Below are positions 34,400-47,039 of a stretch of DNA of 64,000 nt, in pieces. Source of the stretch: Monosporascus cannonballus (Eukaryota > Ascomycota > Sordariomycetes > Xylariales); NCBI GenBank assembly GCA_004154925.1, contig QJNS01000064.1, positions 128,987-192,986 on the forward strand. The letters are read 5' to 3'. Every line of letters starts with the position of its first letter. The stretch's first letter is position 1. The translations under genes and the position numbers were made by a program. The notes under the pieces were generated by a model that worked only from the letters and a program-made list of their open reading frames with translations, had not been told where the DNA came from and did not search any database.

Positions 34400-37300
34400 T
34401 CGTTAAGTGGTTAAATGGTTCCCAAATGTTTTTTTTATGTAAGTACCTTTTTTATTTGACTAAGTACTGAACTTTATTTTTAATTATTTTTAAGTTTAGT
34501 ATTTGTTCGATTTCGTATTCGTCAGAATCTTTTTCAAGTTCTAGGTCCGTTTTTAATGGGGCGTTCTTGGGTATTAATTTAAGTAAAGAAATATGGAAAA
34601 TAAGATATATTCTTATAGTTTTGAGTAGCGACAGTTGGTAATTGGTTTTAGAAATAATTTTTTTAATTTTGAATAGGCCAAGTTTTTTGAAATTAAGCTT
34701 GTCGCTGGGTTTTTTCGTTTTGATTTGTAAAATATTTAAAGTTACGTTTTGCTTTTGGCGTAATAAGTAAATTTTGTTTTTTTTTCGTTAAAATTAGTTC
34801 TTTAATTCTTTTTTTATTATAATACCGGGTTATTCGTTATTAAAGGAATTGTAATTTATTCCGGAAATAGGTTTAAATCGTTTTGATTTTTGTTATTAGT
34901 ATTTTTGCTTTTGGGGTAACCGTAGTGATTTTCGGTGCCCTGTTAAGTGGTTATTTGGGTCGTTTTACTTTTGTATCGTGTCCGTATATAGCCGTATACG
35001 GAAATATGCCCATATTTTCGTTAACAGATATATTGTAAATAATTTATGCTAACGGCAAAAGCTTTACTTAGTTATTTTGTTAGTAATTGATATAATTTTG
35101 AAAATATTGTTTTAGGGTCTGGTTTAATTTTTCGGTTTGATTGTCCGTTTAGGGATAATAAGCTGTTGAAAATTTAAGTTTGGTACTTATTTGTTTGAAG
35201 AAATTAATGCCAAATTTTGAAGTAAATAGCGTATTTTTGTCGGAAATAATTTTTTTTGATATGTTATATTTGTCGAAGTAATATTTGATAAAGGTATAAG
35301 TTAATTGTTTTGCCGTTGCGTTTCTTTTAAAAGGTAAGAAGTATTTATATTTGGTAAATTTGTTAATAATTATTCATATTTTGTCGTATTCGACTCCAGT
35401 AATTGGATTTTTAAATAGAGGTAAGTTAATAATAAAATCTTAAGTTATAATATTTTATGCCTTATTAGGAATATCGGTGGGTTGTAATAATCCGTAAGGT
35501 TTGTAACGTGCGGCTTTAGTTTTATTGCAAACGTTGTAATTTTTAATTATTTTTTTGATTATTTGGCGTAATTTTAGAAAGTTATACTTTTCTTATAGCC
35601 GCCGGATGGTCTTAAAGATTTTTTGATATCCATATAATAGGTTTTTATGGAATTCCTTTATGAATTGTTTTTGTTAATTTTTTGGAACATAAATCTTGCT
35701 ATGGTACAATAGTTGGTTTTTGGGCTATCCTTTTAGCTGTTGAATTTTTTTTTATTTTTTCGTATTATAAGAATTCCGGAACCGTATTAATAGTTTTGGA
35801 GTTGGTTTTTTTAAAATTTCGCATAATTATATAATGCCATTTTAGTTTTATTATAATATCTGTATATTTCTTTTGGGGATTTTAGAATTATAATCGCCTT
35901 TGCAATTAAGAATATTTACCTGGATATTTTTTTTAATGTAATATATTTTGAAGTTAAATCTTAATAAAAAAATTATTTAAGTCTTATATTTTTTATTTAG
36001 TTCCCATATTTTTATGAATCGGGTAAAGTTTTTATTATTAAAGTAAATATTAAAAAATTTTCGTATTCCGTTAAGGAAAAGTTTTTATTCCTTAAAAGCG
36101 TTAATAATTGCCAATAATTCCTTATCATAAATTGGATATTTAAGTTTTACATTTCGGATTGTTTTTAAGTAATATATTATTAGGTATTATTTGCCGTTAT
36201 TTTTTAATTGTTTTAGGACGGTACTTAGTACGTAATCTGAAATATCTGTTTTTAGGCGTTTTTTTGTCGGCTTTAGGTAATCTTATTATGGGTTTGCTGG
36301 TGATCGTATTTTTTAAAATTTGGAATATTTTTTTTGTATTTTCTGGAAATTTAAACCTTTTTTTTACGTATTTTTTGGTAATAAGTTTTGTTAATGGTTT
36401 AACTATATTTCCGTATCTCTTAATTAGGTTACGTACGTAATCCGTAAATTTTAAAATTTGTCGGATATTTATAACGGTCGCCTTATTAGGGATAGGTTAA
36501 TTTTTAATTATTTCCATTTTAAAACGTTAAAATTGAATTTGGCCGGGGGTAAAAGTATATCCCAGAAAGTTTAATTTTTATGTATGCCATATGTTTTTAG
36601 CTGGGTTAATTCGGATGTTTATTTCGTTTAACGTTTGGAGCATTTGGGCGATTTGCTTTTTGTATTTTTCCAGAGTTTCGGAGTAAATAAGAATATCGTC
36701 GAAATAGACAAATATAAATTTGTCTAGAAATTTTTTAAGCGTAATTATAATTAGGCGTTGGAAATTGGCGGAGGTATTAATAAATCCTATAGGCATTATT
36801 TGGTATTCGTAAAGTCTGTATATCGTTTTAAATACCGTTTTCTATTTTTCTCCTTTGGTTATTTTGATACCGTAATAACCGTTTCGAAAATTAAGTGCAG
36901 TAAATTATTTTGCTTTGTTAGCGTTTTTTTATCGTATTTATAAAGGTTAAGGGGTATTTATTCTTAATCGTAATATCGTTTAATTATTTGTAGTCGATTA
37001 TTTTTCGGAAAACCAGATTTCCGTTTTTATCGATGTTTTATTTTTTATCCTTAGTTTTTGGTATTATGAGAACGGGATATCCAGCGGAAGAATTAAAAGG
37101 TTAAATATATTTTCTTTTTAAGTTAAATTAAATGTTTTTCTATAAGGCTTTCGATTTGTTAAGGTTTATATGGTAAATCTTGTAAAGTTTAAGATAGTAT
37201 TTTTTCTTAATAGGTATTTTATGATTTTATTAATTATGTGGTGGTAATTCGTAATTTTCTTTATTTTTAAATAGTTTCTTGAATTGTCGATACTTATGTA

Positions 37301-37900
37301 ATACCGCAAAGGTTTAATTTGTAATTTGGATTTCCTTAATAATATAGCAAATTTCTTGGTTATTTTTTTCGGGTAACTTTCGTTTTTGTTTTTATAAAAG
37401 TATTTGGTTTTTTTAATTGATATATAGGTTGCTAAATCTGAATTACGGTATTCCTAAAATAATATCGTACCCGGAAATATTAGTAATATTTAGCGAAATT
37501 CGTTTTTAATATCTTTAAATCCGTATTAGGAATTTTTCGGTTTCCCGTAAAATTTATTTGTTTTCGTACGTAAATAAGTTTCCGTCCACCGTACGTAACT
37601 TATAGGACTTTAACTTATACTTTTAAAGAATTTAATATTTTTCTGTTATTAAAAAAAAGATAAAATTTTTTTCGGCTTTTAAGTCGATTATAATTTTAAA
37701 CGTTTTGTTTTTATATCGTAAGGGAATTTCGATCTAGCTACGTAATTTTTTTGTTGCTTTATATAAGGTTTTATATATTGGGATTTTTCGATGCTTTTCT
37801 TTCGAAGGCCTTTATCGTTTTTTGATTAGCGTAATCTGCTTACGAAAAGGCGTTTTTATTTTCGAGTCTTTTTGGCCGCGTATTTGGTATAATAGTCGTT
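34400..37900 (-). pseudogene. Element G pol remnant: protease to chromodomain
   Basis: Minus strand. The protease active-site region is at about 37650-37690 (KIIIDLKAEKNFI, where the family has DSGA: the Asp is kept, Ser and Gly are changed). The RT palm is at 36578-36796 in an unbroken 72-codon run with FINTSANFQRLI and FVYFDDILIYSET. RNase H and integrase occupy roughly 34600-36400. A chromodomain lies at about 34400-34520 (EYEIEQILN, VQYLVK, NIWEPFNHL). The stop density is lower than in C or D, suggesting a younger or less often mutated copy. Confidence 0.88.
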
Positions 37901-40068
37901 TATGTATTTGTACCATTTTTTTCTGCCTAATTAACATCCGAAAGTAATTGTTTTTTTTTGGTTTAACCTTTGGTTTTGTACTTTTTAAGTTATAAGGTCG
38001 GAAAGGTATATTTCCGAAAGAGATATTCCCATATTTAAGAACTTATATTAAATGTAAAATGTTAAAGCGTAATATAAATATTTTTACAATATGGCCTTTC
38101 GATTCCGTTTTAAATTAGGATATAAGTAATAAAACCTGGGGCATTTTGGCTATTGGGGGGTTTCTGTATATCTATACGCGTTATTTGGTTTGGTGGGTGT
38201 TTTTTCGTCTTATTTAAGCTAAAAGTTATTGTTTTTTTTGGTTTTAAAATAAACGAAATAATCGTCCTAATAGCAAGCGGTAAAATGTAATAAGTCGTAA
38301 AGGTTTACCGATAGTATTTTCTGGTATATGGTATATTTTGGGAATTCGTAAAGCTCCGGGGATAATTATTTGTGATTATTAATATTTTGTCGAAATTAAC
38401 CATTTATATCGTATATTTTATACTTTTGTATGTTAAGATAACAAAGGTATCCTAATTTTATAGTTATCCTGGAAACCGTTTATCCTGGGTAATATTTATA
38501 AGCTTTAACCTTAAAATCCTGGCAAATTAAATAATTTTCGTATTTTGGGATATCGTTTTTGATTTAAGTAATTATGGCAATAGTGAATTCTGGCTAGGAG
38601 GAAATCGAATTAATTTTTTTTTCCTTTTTTTTGCCTTACTATCGGTTTTTTATTTAGTTATTTTGATTTTTTTCTGGGGTTAAGGAATTCCTTTTGGCGG
38701 AAAAGCGATATTTGCTTTTAAAATGTCCCTTTTTGCCATAGTTAAAATATTTCATTTTAAATTTGTTTTTCTTGGGCTTTTTCGAAACGGAACTTGCTTT
38801 TTTCTAAGGTTTACCCTTATCCTTTTTGTTTCGACTACTAAAGCCCTTATTATTATTTCGTTTATTGGTTTTTTTTTTCGAGGTACCGGTCGAAAATACG
38901 TCAGTTGGCAATAATAGCCTTATCGGTATATTCCGGGAAAAATCCTACTTTCGGTTCCTTATATATTTTATCTTTAATTAAAGGCTTTAGGCCGTTATAA
39001 TAAAGATAAAATAACGCGTTTTCCGCCAAATTGGAAATGGCGGCAAAGCAATTAAATTTCGTCGTATATTCGGCGGCTAACTTGGTCTGGTAAAGAAAAT
39101 ATAATTACTTAATAGCATTTTGCTTTTTGTCGAGATTTCCGAATAATGTTTATATCGGTTTTTCGAAATGGTCGTATTTACTAAAGATATAATTAGTTAT
39201 ATCCGAAAAATTATCCGGGTAATTTTTTAAGTAATCCTTTATAATAAGTTCGAATTATAAAAGAATTTTCTTAATAAGTAATTATAAAATGGCCATTATT
39301 TTATGATAGTTTTCGGTTAAAGAGCTTTTATAGAATTTGAGATAAAGCCTGGCCTGCATTAAGAATCCTTCCGGGTCCTTAATTCCATCATAGGGTTTGG
39401 GGGGATTCGGCTTGTAACCCTTGATGTCTGGCATTCCATGGTAGGTAGGAGGTGGTATAATTTTTTTGCGGGTCTGGTTTGCTCCGTACAATGGCAGAAT
39501 CGAAGTTCCTTTTGGAATTTGTTTTGCTCCGAACGAAAGTGGTCGAAAACCATTTCCTTGGTTTCGTTTTCCGGCTAAGCCAAATTGAGGAAAGACCGGT
39601 TTCTTTCCTTTGGCGAGTTAAACGTTTTTTTCTTTTAGGCCTTTAACTTTTTGTGCCAAAAGGTCCAAATTTTCTTTTATAGTAAGTTCTTTTTCTTTTC
39701 CCTTTAGAACCTCGGTTCCATATTTTTCCTTAACCCTTTCCTTAGTTATTTTCTTTTTCGATTTTTTTTTTGGATTTCGATAGTATCCTTAAAGGTCGGG
39801 GTAAGTTGTTATTTGGGCTGTAAGGATAATCCTTTTTAAGATCGAATGGTAAAAAATGTTATGTTATTAATTAATTAAAGAACTTTTTCGATAAAAAGTA
39901 AATTATTTAGTTTGGTTACTAATTCTTTATTAGTTAATAACGGAAATCGAATATGTTGTTTGTTTTTTGAACGTTATCCTGTAATATTAGCTTTATTAAA
40001 TTCAAAAAAGTTTATGCTTAATTAGGCCTTAAATTATTTGTCGGCTATTAATTAAAAAATTATTATAA
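37901..40068 (-). pseudogene. Element G gag remnant with zinc knuckle
   Basis: The 69-codon stop-free run at 39282-39491 holds the Gag core start (PKPYDGIKDPEGFLMQARLY). A CCHC zinc knuckle is at about 38700-38765 on the minus strand, read YFNYGKKGHFKSKY with Cys turned to Tyr by TGY to TAY changes. Upstream, about 39600-39850, lies a charged region rich in Lys and Glu. The 5' leader is 39900-40068. Confidence 0.85.
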
Positions 40069-40501
40069 TATAACGAATTTGTTATATATTTACCTAAAGG
40101 TATAAATAATATCCGAAAAGGGTTTTTGATTTGCAGGTAATAATAAGGTAAGGAATAAGCCAGCGGTTTATTTATTAAAAAGGTTTAAAGATTTTTCCCT
40201 TAATTAAAGAATAATGCAATTATTTTTAAATTAAGAATTTAGATTAATAGTTAAGGAACGAAATTAAGTAAGTGTTATTTATATGAAGGATCCAAAATTT
40301 TATATATCCTTTTTATCCTTTTATATTTTTCGTAGTTTCTGGAAATTACGAAAGATTATGGTAATTGATGTCCATTGTTTCCCGGTGTCCCTGGAGACAG
40401 CCAGAGACCCGAGGTTTATCCGAGGGGGAGGTGGAGGTCCCGAGCATCTCCAACTTCCTGGGCCTCTTCCGGGTCTAGTGGAGTCCCTCTTGGACGTAAC
40501 A
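40069..40501 (-). repeat. Element G 5' LTR
   Basis: 433 bp, on the minus strand from TGTTACGTCCAAGAGG to GTTCGTTATA. The U3 (40380-40501) is GC-rich and nearly unmutated, unlike the partner LTR. Confidence 0.92.
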
Positions 40502-40506
40502 GTTAC
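40502..40506. repeat. Right TSD of element G (GTTAC)
   Basis: Matches 33262-33266. Confidence 0.88.
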
Positions 40507-40600
40507 CTAGCCGCTAAAAAACGTTAATTAGGACATAATTATATCTAGCAGTACCGTTGCTATTAATAAAAGTTCTTTAATAAATACCAGGCGCCAATAA
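40507..40600 (+). pseudogene. Element D antisense ORF, C-terminal part
   Basis: Continues in frame from 33266: two RIP stops, then DIIISSSTVAINKSSLINTR and a stop at 40598-40600, matching the C-termini in B, C and E (SSLIGAGR, NSLIGVKR). It overlaps the D chromodomain on the opposite strand. Confidence 0.72.
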
Positions 40601-43600
40601 AATTTTTAACGAGTTCCTAGGTATTTTCGAAATCCGGGTGCTTTTTTCATTTAATTAAGTACTTGGTAAGTCCGTTTTCTTTTTGTATATCGAAAATTTT
40701 TTTTACCCTATATGCCTATTCGTCTTTTATTTTTATTTCGTTTTGTACCGTATATATCTTAATTATATCTGCCGTTAACTCGAATAAATAAATATAAAAA
40801 ACTAGATAAAATTTAATTTTTGGTGGATATTCCAATTGATAATTATTTTCTGAAATTTTCTTAGCGATTTTATATGGATCGATATATTTAAAATTGAGTT
40901 TTTTATTGGATTATTTCGTTTAAATTTTTTCTGTAACGAGGAAAACAATTTTCCCCTTTTTAAAAATTAGTCCTTTTAATTTTTTTGGTTATAATATTAA
41001 CTTATTTGGTTTTGTATGAATTTTAATTTTAATTTTATTTTTTAATGCAGTTATCGTAATTATTTTAACGTAAAGATTATTTTGATATTAATTAAATTAT
41101 TATTACGTATTCTTTTATAAATATCTGAAATAAAACCAAATTTGCGTTCGTAAATTTTATCTTAATGCTTTCGTAATAACTAGTATTATAAATTAATTAT
41201 GCGATCGGTAATTTCTTAACTTAATTATTTTATTCGTAATTAATATAATATCGTAAATAAGGTTTTAATATTTAATTTTTTCGTTTTATTTATTTATTTA
41301 TTTATAATTTAAATACGCTAAATAATTTATAATTTAGGCCAATTTATGTTATAAGGCCTTGTTAAAACTTAAATATAAATGTTAATCTTTCATTTGAATT
41401 AATTGCTATTAATAATCCGTACATATTAAAAATGTATTTAAAGAAAATATGTGCTAATTCTTCGGTATTTATATCCTCGTAATATGATAAAAAATAAGAA
41501 AGTTTTGTAAGTCGATCGATAATTACGAAAATACTATCGTAATATATTTCTGTAATTAGGTTTTTTAATATAAGAAATTTAATAATAAAGTCGAATAAAA
41601 TTTAATATTATAGTTATTTTATAATTAATAATAAATATAGTTTTCCGTAAGGTTTTTATAATCGAGTTTTTGCTTTAACGCAAATATTCTATTGCCGTAT
41701 GATTTTCTATATCGTTAATTTTATTTTAAAAAAGAAATATATGCATTAAACCCGTTTTAAGATTTTGTAAATCCTTAAATATCCATATAATTAATATTCG
41801 TATATTTCGTGTATTAAATCGTTTTAATATTTCTTTAGAACTTTTATTTTATCCGTTATTTAATTTTTTTGAAAATTATCGTTATATTATTAAATTTTTT
41901 TATATATATTATTAAATATTGCCCGAATTATCAGAATTTATTATAAATGTAAATGTCTTTTTATAATAATATTAAAAATTATACGGCTAACTTTAATTAA
42001 TTTTTTTCAAAATCTAGTCAATTTTTCAAAATATTTATTTTGCCGTTTTCTAAATCTTTTTTATGGATAATAACGAAGTCGAAGTTGGCCAATTTTTTTA
42101 CATATCGAAATTATTATCTTATAAATTCTTTGGTCGTAATAAATCGAATAAAATTTGGATAATTTGTGTAAATTTTAACTTAATGCAAATTTCTTTTTAA
42201 GAAATACCTGAACTCCCGAAATGCCATTATAATAGCCATAAATTCCTTATTTGGAATGCCATAATTAAATTCGGTTTTTTTTAATTTGTACGAAGAAAAT
42301 ATATTAAGATATAATTTACCTTAATTATTTCGTTATCTAATTATTACGCTTAATACGTAATCCAAAATATCGGTTTTTAACTTAACAAAACGGTTTAAAT
42401 CGTACATACTTAATATTAATTCGTTAATAATCGCATCCTTAAAATCTCGAAATATATTTTTCGTATTTAACCTTTATTTGAATTCCTTTTTTTTTCGTAA
42501 AATTTATTAAGGATATGGCTATTTTACTAAAATTTCGAATAAATTTCCTGTAATAATTAGCAAATCCAAAAAATACCTATACCTCCTTAATTATTATTGG
42601 CATTTATTATTCTTTAACTACAGCGATGTTTTTAAGATTTATTTTAAGATATCCTAGAATAATAATATATCCCAGATATTTTACTTCCTATATATAAAAC
42701 TAATTTTTTTCTACGTTAATAAATAACTTTACGTCTTATAAAGCTTGGAAACCTTTATGAACGTATCCTATATATGCTTTTTCTGTTTTTAAGAAAATGA
42801 AAATATCGTCCAAATAATAAATAATAAAAATATCGAGATATTTTCGTAATACGTAATTAATTATTCGTTAGAAAGTTATTAATACGTTCGTAAATTGTAT
42901 TAGTATAACCAAATACTTGAATAATCTGTATTTCGTCCTAAAAGCTGGTTACTATTCGTATTTTTTCTTAATCCAAATAAAGTTATATTTATCTCTAACA
43001 TCAAATACTATAAACCATTTGGCTCCGTAAAATCGGTCCTTTATTTCTATAATCAAAGATAATAATATTCGAACCTTAACTATGATATCGTTCAATTATT
43101 AATAATTAAACACAAATTACAATTTCCTAATTTTTTAATACGAAAAATATTAAATATCTTGCTAATAATTTCGAAAATTAAATCCATCCTTTTTATAGCC
43201 GATTTTCCAGGTATTTTCTAAAAATACGTAACTCGTTTTTACTAAGGTTATAAATAAGGTAAAATCTTATCGAAAAACCTTTTTTAAAAACTATTTTATA
43301 TCTTATTGGCTATTTTTTAATAACTTTATATCAAGTTTTTTCCTAAGAAATTACTTATATTTATAATATTATAATAATATATTAATTAAATTTTCTAACC
43401 CTTAAGGTTATTATTCTTATTATTTCAAATCGTTATTCCGTTATTTTAATTTCGCTTTAATAATAATAACTATACGTTATATTTATTTTTAATACTCGTT
43501 CTTTTTCTAAAATTTGTTTTAAAGTAATAAGGTTTCTATCGTATTTTTATACTTATGTTCGTTATTATTATTAATCAAATATTAAAATCTTAATCCTTTT

Positions 43601-44760
43601 TCGTTTATTAACAAAAAATAAAACAAATTTTACTTAATTAATTTTTCCGTTAATTAAAATTCTATATTAACGTATTCATAATAATTCTAAGATTATATCG
43701 TAATTCCTAAATAAACCGATATCGAAATTAATTATTTAATATTATGTTTTAATAAAAATCTCGAAATAATTAATTTTACATATTATTTTCCTATTATCGT
43801 TAACGAATTCTTAATTTTCGGCATTTGTTATTACATAAAGTTTTAACTTATATTTCCATAGCAGCCTAAACTTATTAACCATATCTAGTATAATATAATT
43901 TCCGCCCAAAATTCCGTAATCCATTATTACGGTATACTAATACGTTTTGATTCGTATTTCCAAAGTAATAAAGTTATTAACGTTTTTTATTATCGGGTTT
44001 AAAACTTTTTTCGAAAGTTTCTTTTAATTTCTCTGGGTTTCGTTATCCTGCGGCTTTTTTATAGGTAACCTTTTTTTTAATTCCTATTTGAGTTTATGAA
44101 GCTTTTTTTATATTTTTTTGTTTAACGCGTTAAGTTATTATATTTGTCGTTATTGCCGGCAGACCGTTCCTTCGAGCCGTATTACTTAGTTTTATTTTTT
44201 CGCAATCTTTTTCGTAACGAATAAATTATTTTTTCATATTTATAATTATATCTTATTATATATTATCTTAATTATCGTTCCAAAGTTTTCCTATAAAGTA
44301 TCGTATTTTTTCCTTAATAACCTTTTTTTATAAGGGTTTATAATAAATATCAATTAATAATACAAATTCCCAAATAACTTTCTAATAATGCTTTTTAACC
44401 GTTCGTTAAATTAATTTCTTTTCCGTTTAATAATTATACCATCCATAATAACAAAAGGGGTTTTCTTATAGGCATTCCTTTCCTTTAAGCTGGCCTTTTA
44501 TTTCGGGCAGCTATTAAATATTTTCTGAAATTATAAATCGAAAATATTAATACTATTAATTATCGTTCTTATTATTTCCGGTACGGTTTAAAAAACCAAT
44601 TTCTTCATAATATATATAAGTAATTTATTTATAAATATATTGTTTTTATTTTTCGTAATCGGAATATTTTCGTCGTTAATAATATATAGCATATATTCTG
44701 CTGTATCTGTTTAAAGTTCCGGAATAAACATTTTTTATCTAATTTTAGAATTTGCGTAAT
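40590..44760 (-). pseudogene. Element D pol remnant: protease to chromodomain
   Basis: Collinear with C pol. The DENIP segment is near 44640-44700, RT at about 42600-43300 with intact YLDDIFIF at about 42790-42830, RNase H at about 42150-42450, and integrase at about 41300-42000. A chromodomain at about 40590-40720 reads KIFDI, KYLIK, then KHPDFENT with Trp mutated to stop. It is among the most heavily mutated copies. Confidence 0.85.
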
Positions 44761-45900
44761 TATCTTTATAATACTTCTTATTATGTTCGCAATACTTATT
44801 AAGTTAATTTCCTGGTTTTTCGTATTTTCCGTCAAATCTTTTATTATAATAATTTTTGTTAGACCTTTTGCTATAAAACTAATACGTATTTGGTTTAAAT
44901 TATGTTAATAACCTTATTGTCATTTTTTAATTATTTCTGGATTATTTTTCATATATAAGGATTTAATTATTTTATTATGGTTTTTTGGGTTTTTTGCATC
45001 TATAAACCTTATTTCCCATTTTGTTATAATTGAAGCATTTAATCTGGCTCCAGTTTTATTTGTAAATAATACCAAATTCCATAAATTCTGGCGCCGTTTT
45101 ATGAAAAATAAAAGATGCGTTTTATTTTTTCCCTCGGTTAAATTTATTATATTTCGAATATCAAGCCTATTATCTTTTTTTTCTTATTATTTTTTAAACT
45201 GTCGATAATCAATCTTAATTACTTTTGCAATATACCAATTTAAAATAATTAATCGTTCGATCCGAATAATTTTATTGTTTATACTACCTGTTAAGCCTTT
45301 ATACAACATATTAATAAAAATATCGGCCTTATCCTTTCCTTATCCGGCCTTAGCCGTAAAACTTTTAAAGGTTACGGCGTACTTAAACGCAAATCCTTTT
45401 TATCGGAATTACAAAAATTATTAGACCGTAAATTATTTTTTACCCGGATTACCAAAATTATCGCGTATTTTATTTTCGAAATTAATATAAAATGAAAAAA
45501 TCTTATTAATAAAATTCTTGTTATCCAATTTTCTTATTTCCAGAAAATTTCTCATAACAAATTTAAACTAATTAACAGCGTTTCCCGTTAAATATGTTCC
45601 CACTGCTAAAACCTAATCCGCCGGGTCGTTAAGATTTAAAAAGCAAAAATAAATTTATGCCTAAATCAAAAAGGTTTAAAAGTTACCCTTTCTATTATAA
45701 AATTTTGGCTTCTTAGGTTTTATACGGGCCGAAAAGATTTGAACAGGCAGCATAGCCCTAATTTGTCGGATCTTTTTTTTCAGTTCCCGAATTTAAGCCT
45801 AAAATTATTAAATAAGGGTTTCCTAAATGTTAGTCAATATTTTAACAATATTAAATGTTACTCAGAATCTGACAGTACTACTAAATAAAAACTTGTAACC
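44761..45900 (-). pseudogene. Element D gag remnant
   Basis: Minus strand, collinear with gag of B, C and F. The zinc-knuckle remnant is near 45000-45045 (KCFNYNKMGNK; the His is lost). It ends against the 5' LTR through the usual leader. Confidence 0.78.
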
Positions 45901-46281
45901 TATAACGGCTAAACGGTTTAATTAATTATTAAACCTTAAGTCGACGGGTTTATATTAGCAAAAATATCGTAAGAATCTAAGCAATAAATACAATAACGTA
46001 TTACGTTTCGTAATATCAAAGGTACCTTAAGTAATAATATTATATTGTAAGCTAAAGCTATTGAAATTATGTAATTAATAAACGTATATATCCTAATTCT
46101 CTTATTACTGCTCATTTCTGCTTAATAAAGCCTTATTAAACGGTTGCTTAATACTGCTCAGTCGTACTTAGTCGTGCTCAGTTGAGACCCGCTAAGTACT
46201 GATTACGTGACCTTGAACTAGCGTAGCTTTATGATCTTGGCTGGACCGTTCTCGCAGGCCCAGCTGGCTTGGGTTGTAACA
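45901..46281 (-). repeat. Element D 5' LTR
   Basis: 381 bp. On the minus strand it begins TGTTACAACCCAAGCC and ends AGCCGTTATA. The U3 has GCTCAGTCGTACTTAGTCGTGCTCAG-type repeats (about 46155-46190, partly palindromic). TATAC follows at 46282-46286. Confidence 0.88.
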
Positions 46282-46286
46282 TATAC
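46282..46286. repeat. Right TSD of element D (TATAC)
   Basis: Matches 25578-25582. Confidence 0.85.
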
Positions 46287-47039
46287 GAATAAGGTATGAC
46301 GTATCGTCCATCTAAAAAGAAGTTTTTCTTTAATTACGCCTGGGCAGATTCTGCCGTTTATTGGCCGTTACAAATAGCTCTTAGGGACCATATAAGTGAG
46401 TCCTCCTATTTACCTTATTTTTGGAACCGTAATTACCGCCTTTATTCATTTCCGTTTCATTCGAACATTTGTTATTAACGAAATAGACTTCTTCCAAAAC
46501 CCTCATAAAACAATCTGCAGGTAGCCGGTATTCCTTTAGTACGTTTTAAAGCGTAATTTCCGGTCCTTACGTTTTAGTTATTCGTTCTTTATTTCTGGAC
46601 AAACCTTGTCGCTTTTTGTTTTTCCGATCCAAGGTTATATAGTTGATGTTTCGGCTAACTAACCGTCTTAAAACGGTTGTAGCGGTCGGTCGGTAGCTGG
46701 GTGGTTAATAATGGCTAGGCACAAAATTCCGCGTTAATTATATTACGAAACCCGATTTTTGGTCCCTTTTATGGCTCTCAATTCGAAAACATTATAATCT
46801 CGGAGGCACGATCTTTTTACAATAATAAATCAAGCCAAATTAAAGATTATTAAAGAAAATCCTATTAAAAAAGCCCTAAATAGATTTCGCACCTTTTTTA
46901 TCTCGATTTGTAAAAAAGAAATAACATTATGTCCTTAGCTTGGCCGAAAAAATAAAACCATATAACGTTACTAAGGTACTTCTTTAACCAGCGTACAAAT
47001 ACGTAAAATTTCGCATTTAATCTTTTATCGTTATTCTAA
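46287..47039. other. Pre-insertion locus right of D, upstream of the kinase remnant
   Basis: Moderately AT-rich, with stop-free stretches of up to 60 codons (46296-46478) that resemble no family I know. It could be the upstream flank or an unrecognised N-terminal exon of the FunK1-like gene. No RNA gene seen. Confidence 0.35.

Larger units (their letters stand above)
33267..40501 (-). mobile_element. Element G, complete family II chromovirus inside D
   Basis: 7235 bp with two 433-bp LTRs and TSD GTTAC. Order on the minus strand: 5' LTR (40069-40501), gag with zinc knuckle, protease, RT, RNase H, integrase, chromodomain, an antisense ORF on plus, 3' LTR (33267-33699). RIP stops are present throughout but are sparser than in family I; several 60-90 codon runs survive. 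K and the separate LTR at 57850 are the same family. Confidence 0.93.
25583..46281 (-). mobile_element. Element D, family I chromovirus, interrupted by C and G
   Basis: Minus-strand element. Its 5' LTR is 45901-46281. Its 3' LTR is split into 25583-25920 and 32645-32686 by C. Its 3' antisense ORF is split at 33266/40507 by G. Removing C and G with one TSD each leaves about 6.7 kb, the size of C. TATAC flanks the outer ends. D is therefore the oldest of the three insertions in this block. Confidence 0.88.

Noticed and set aside
36159..36440. 93-codon hydrophobic plus-strand ORF resembling a membrane protein
   Set aside because: It is the complement of element G pol near RNase H; hydrophobicity comes from the AT-rich complement of Lys/Asn/Ile codons.
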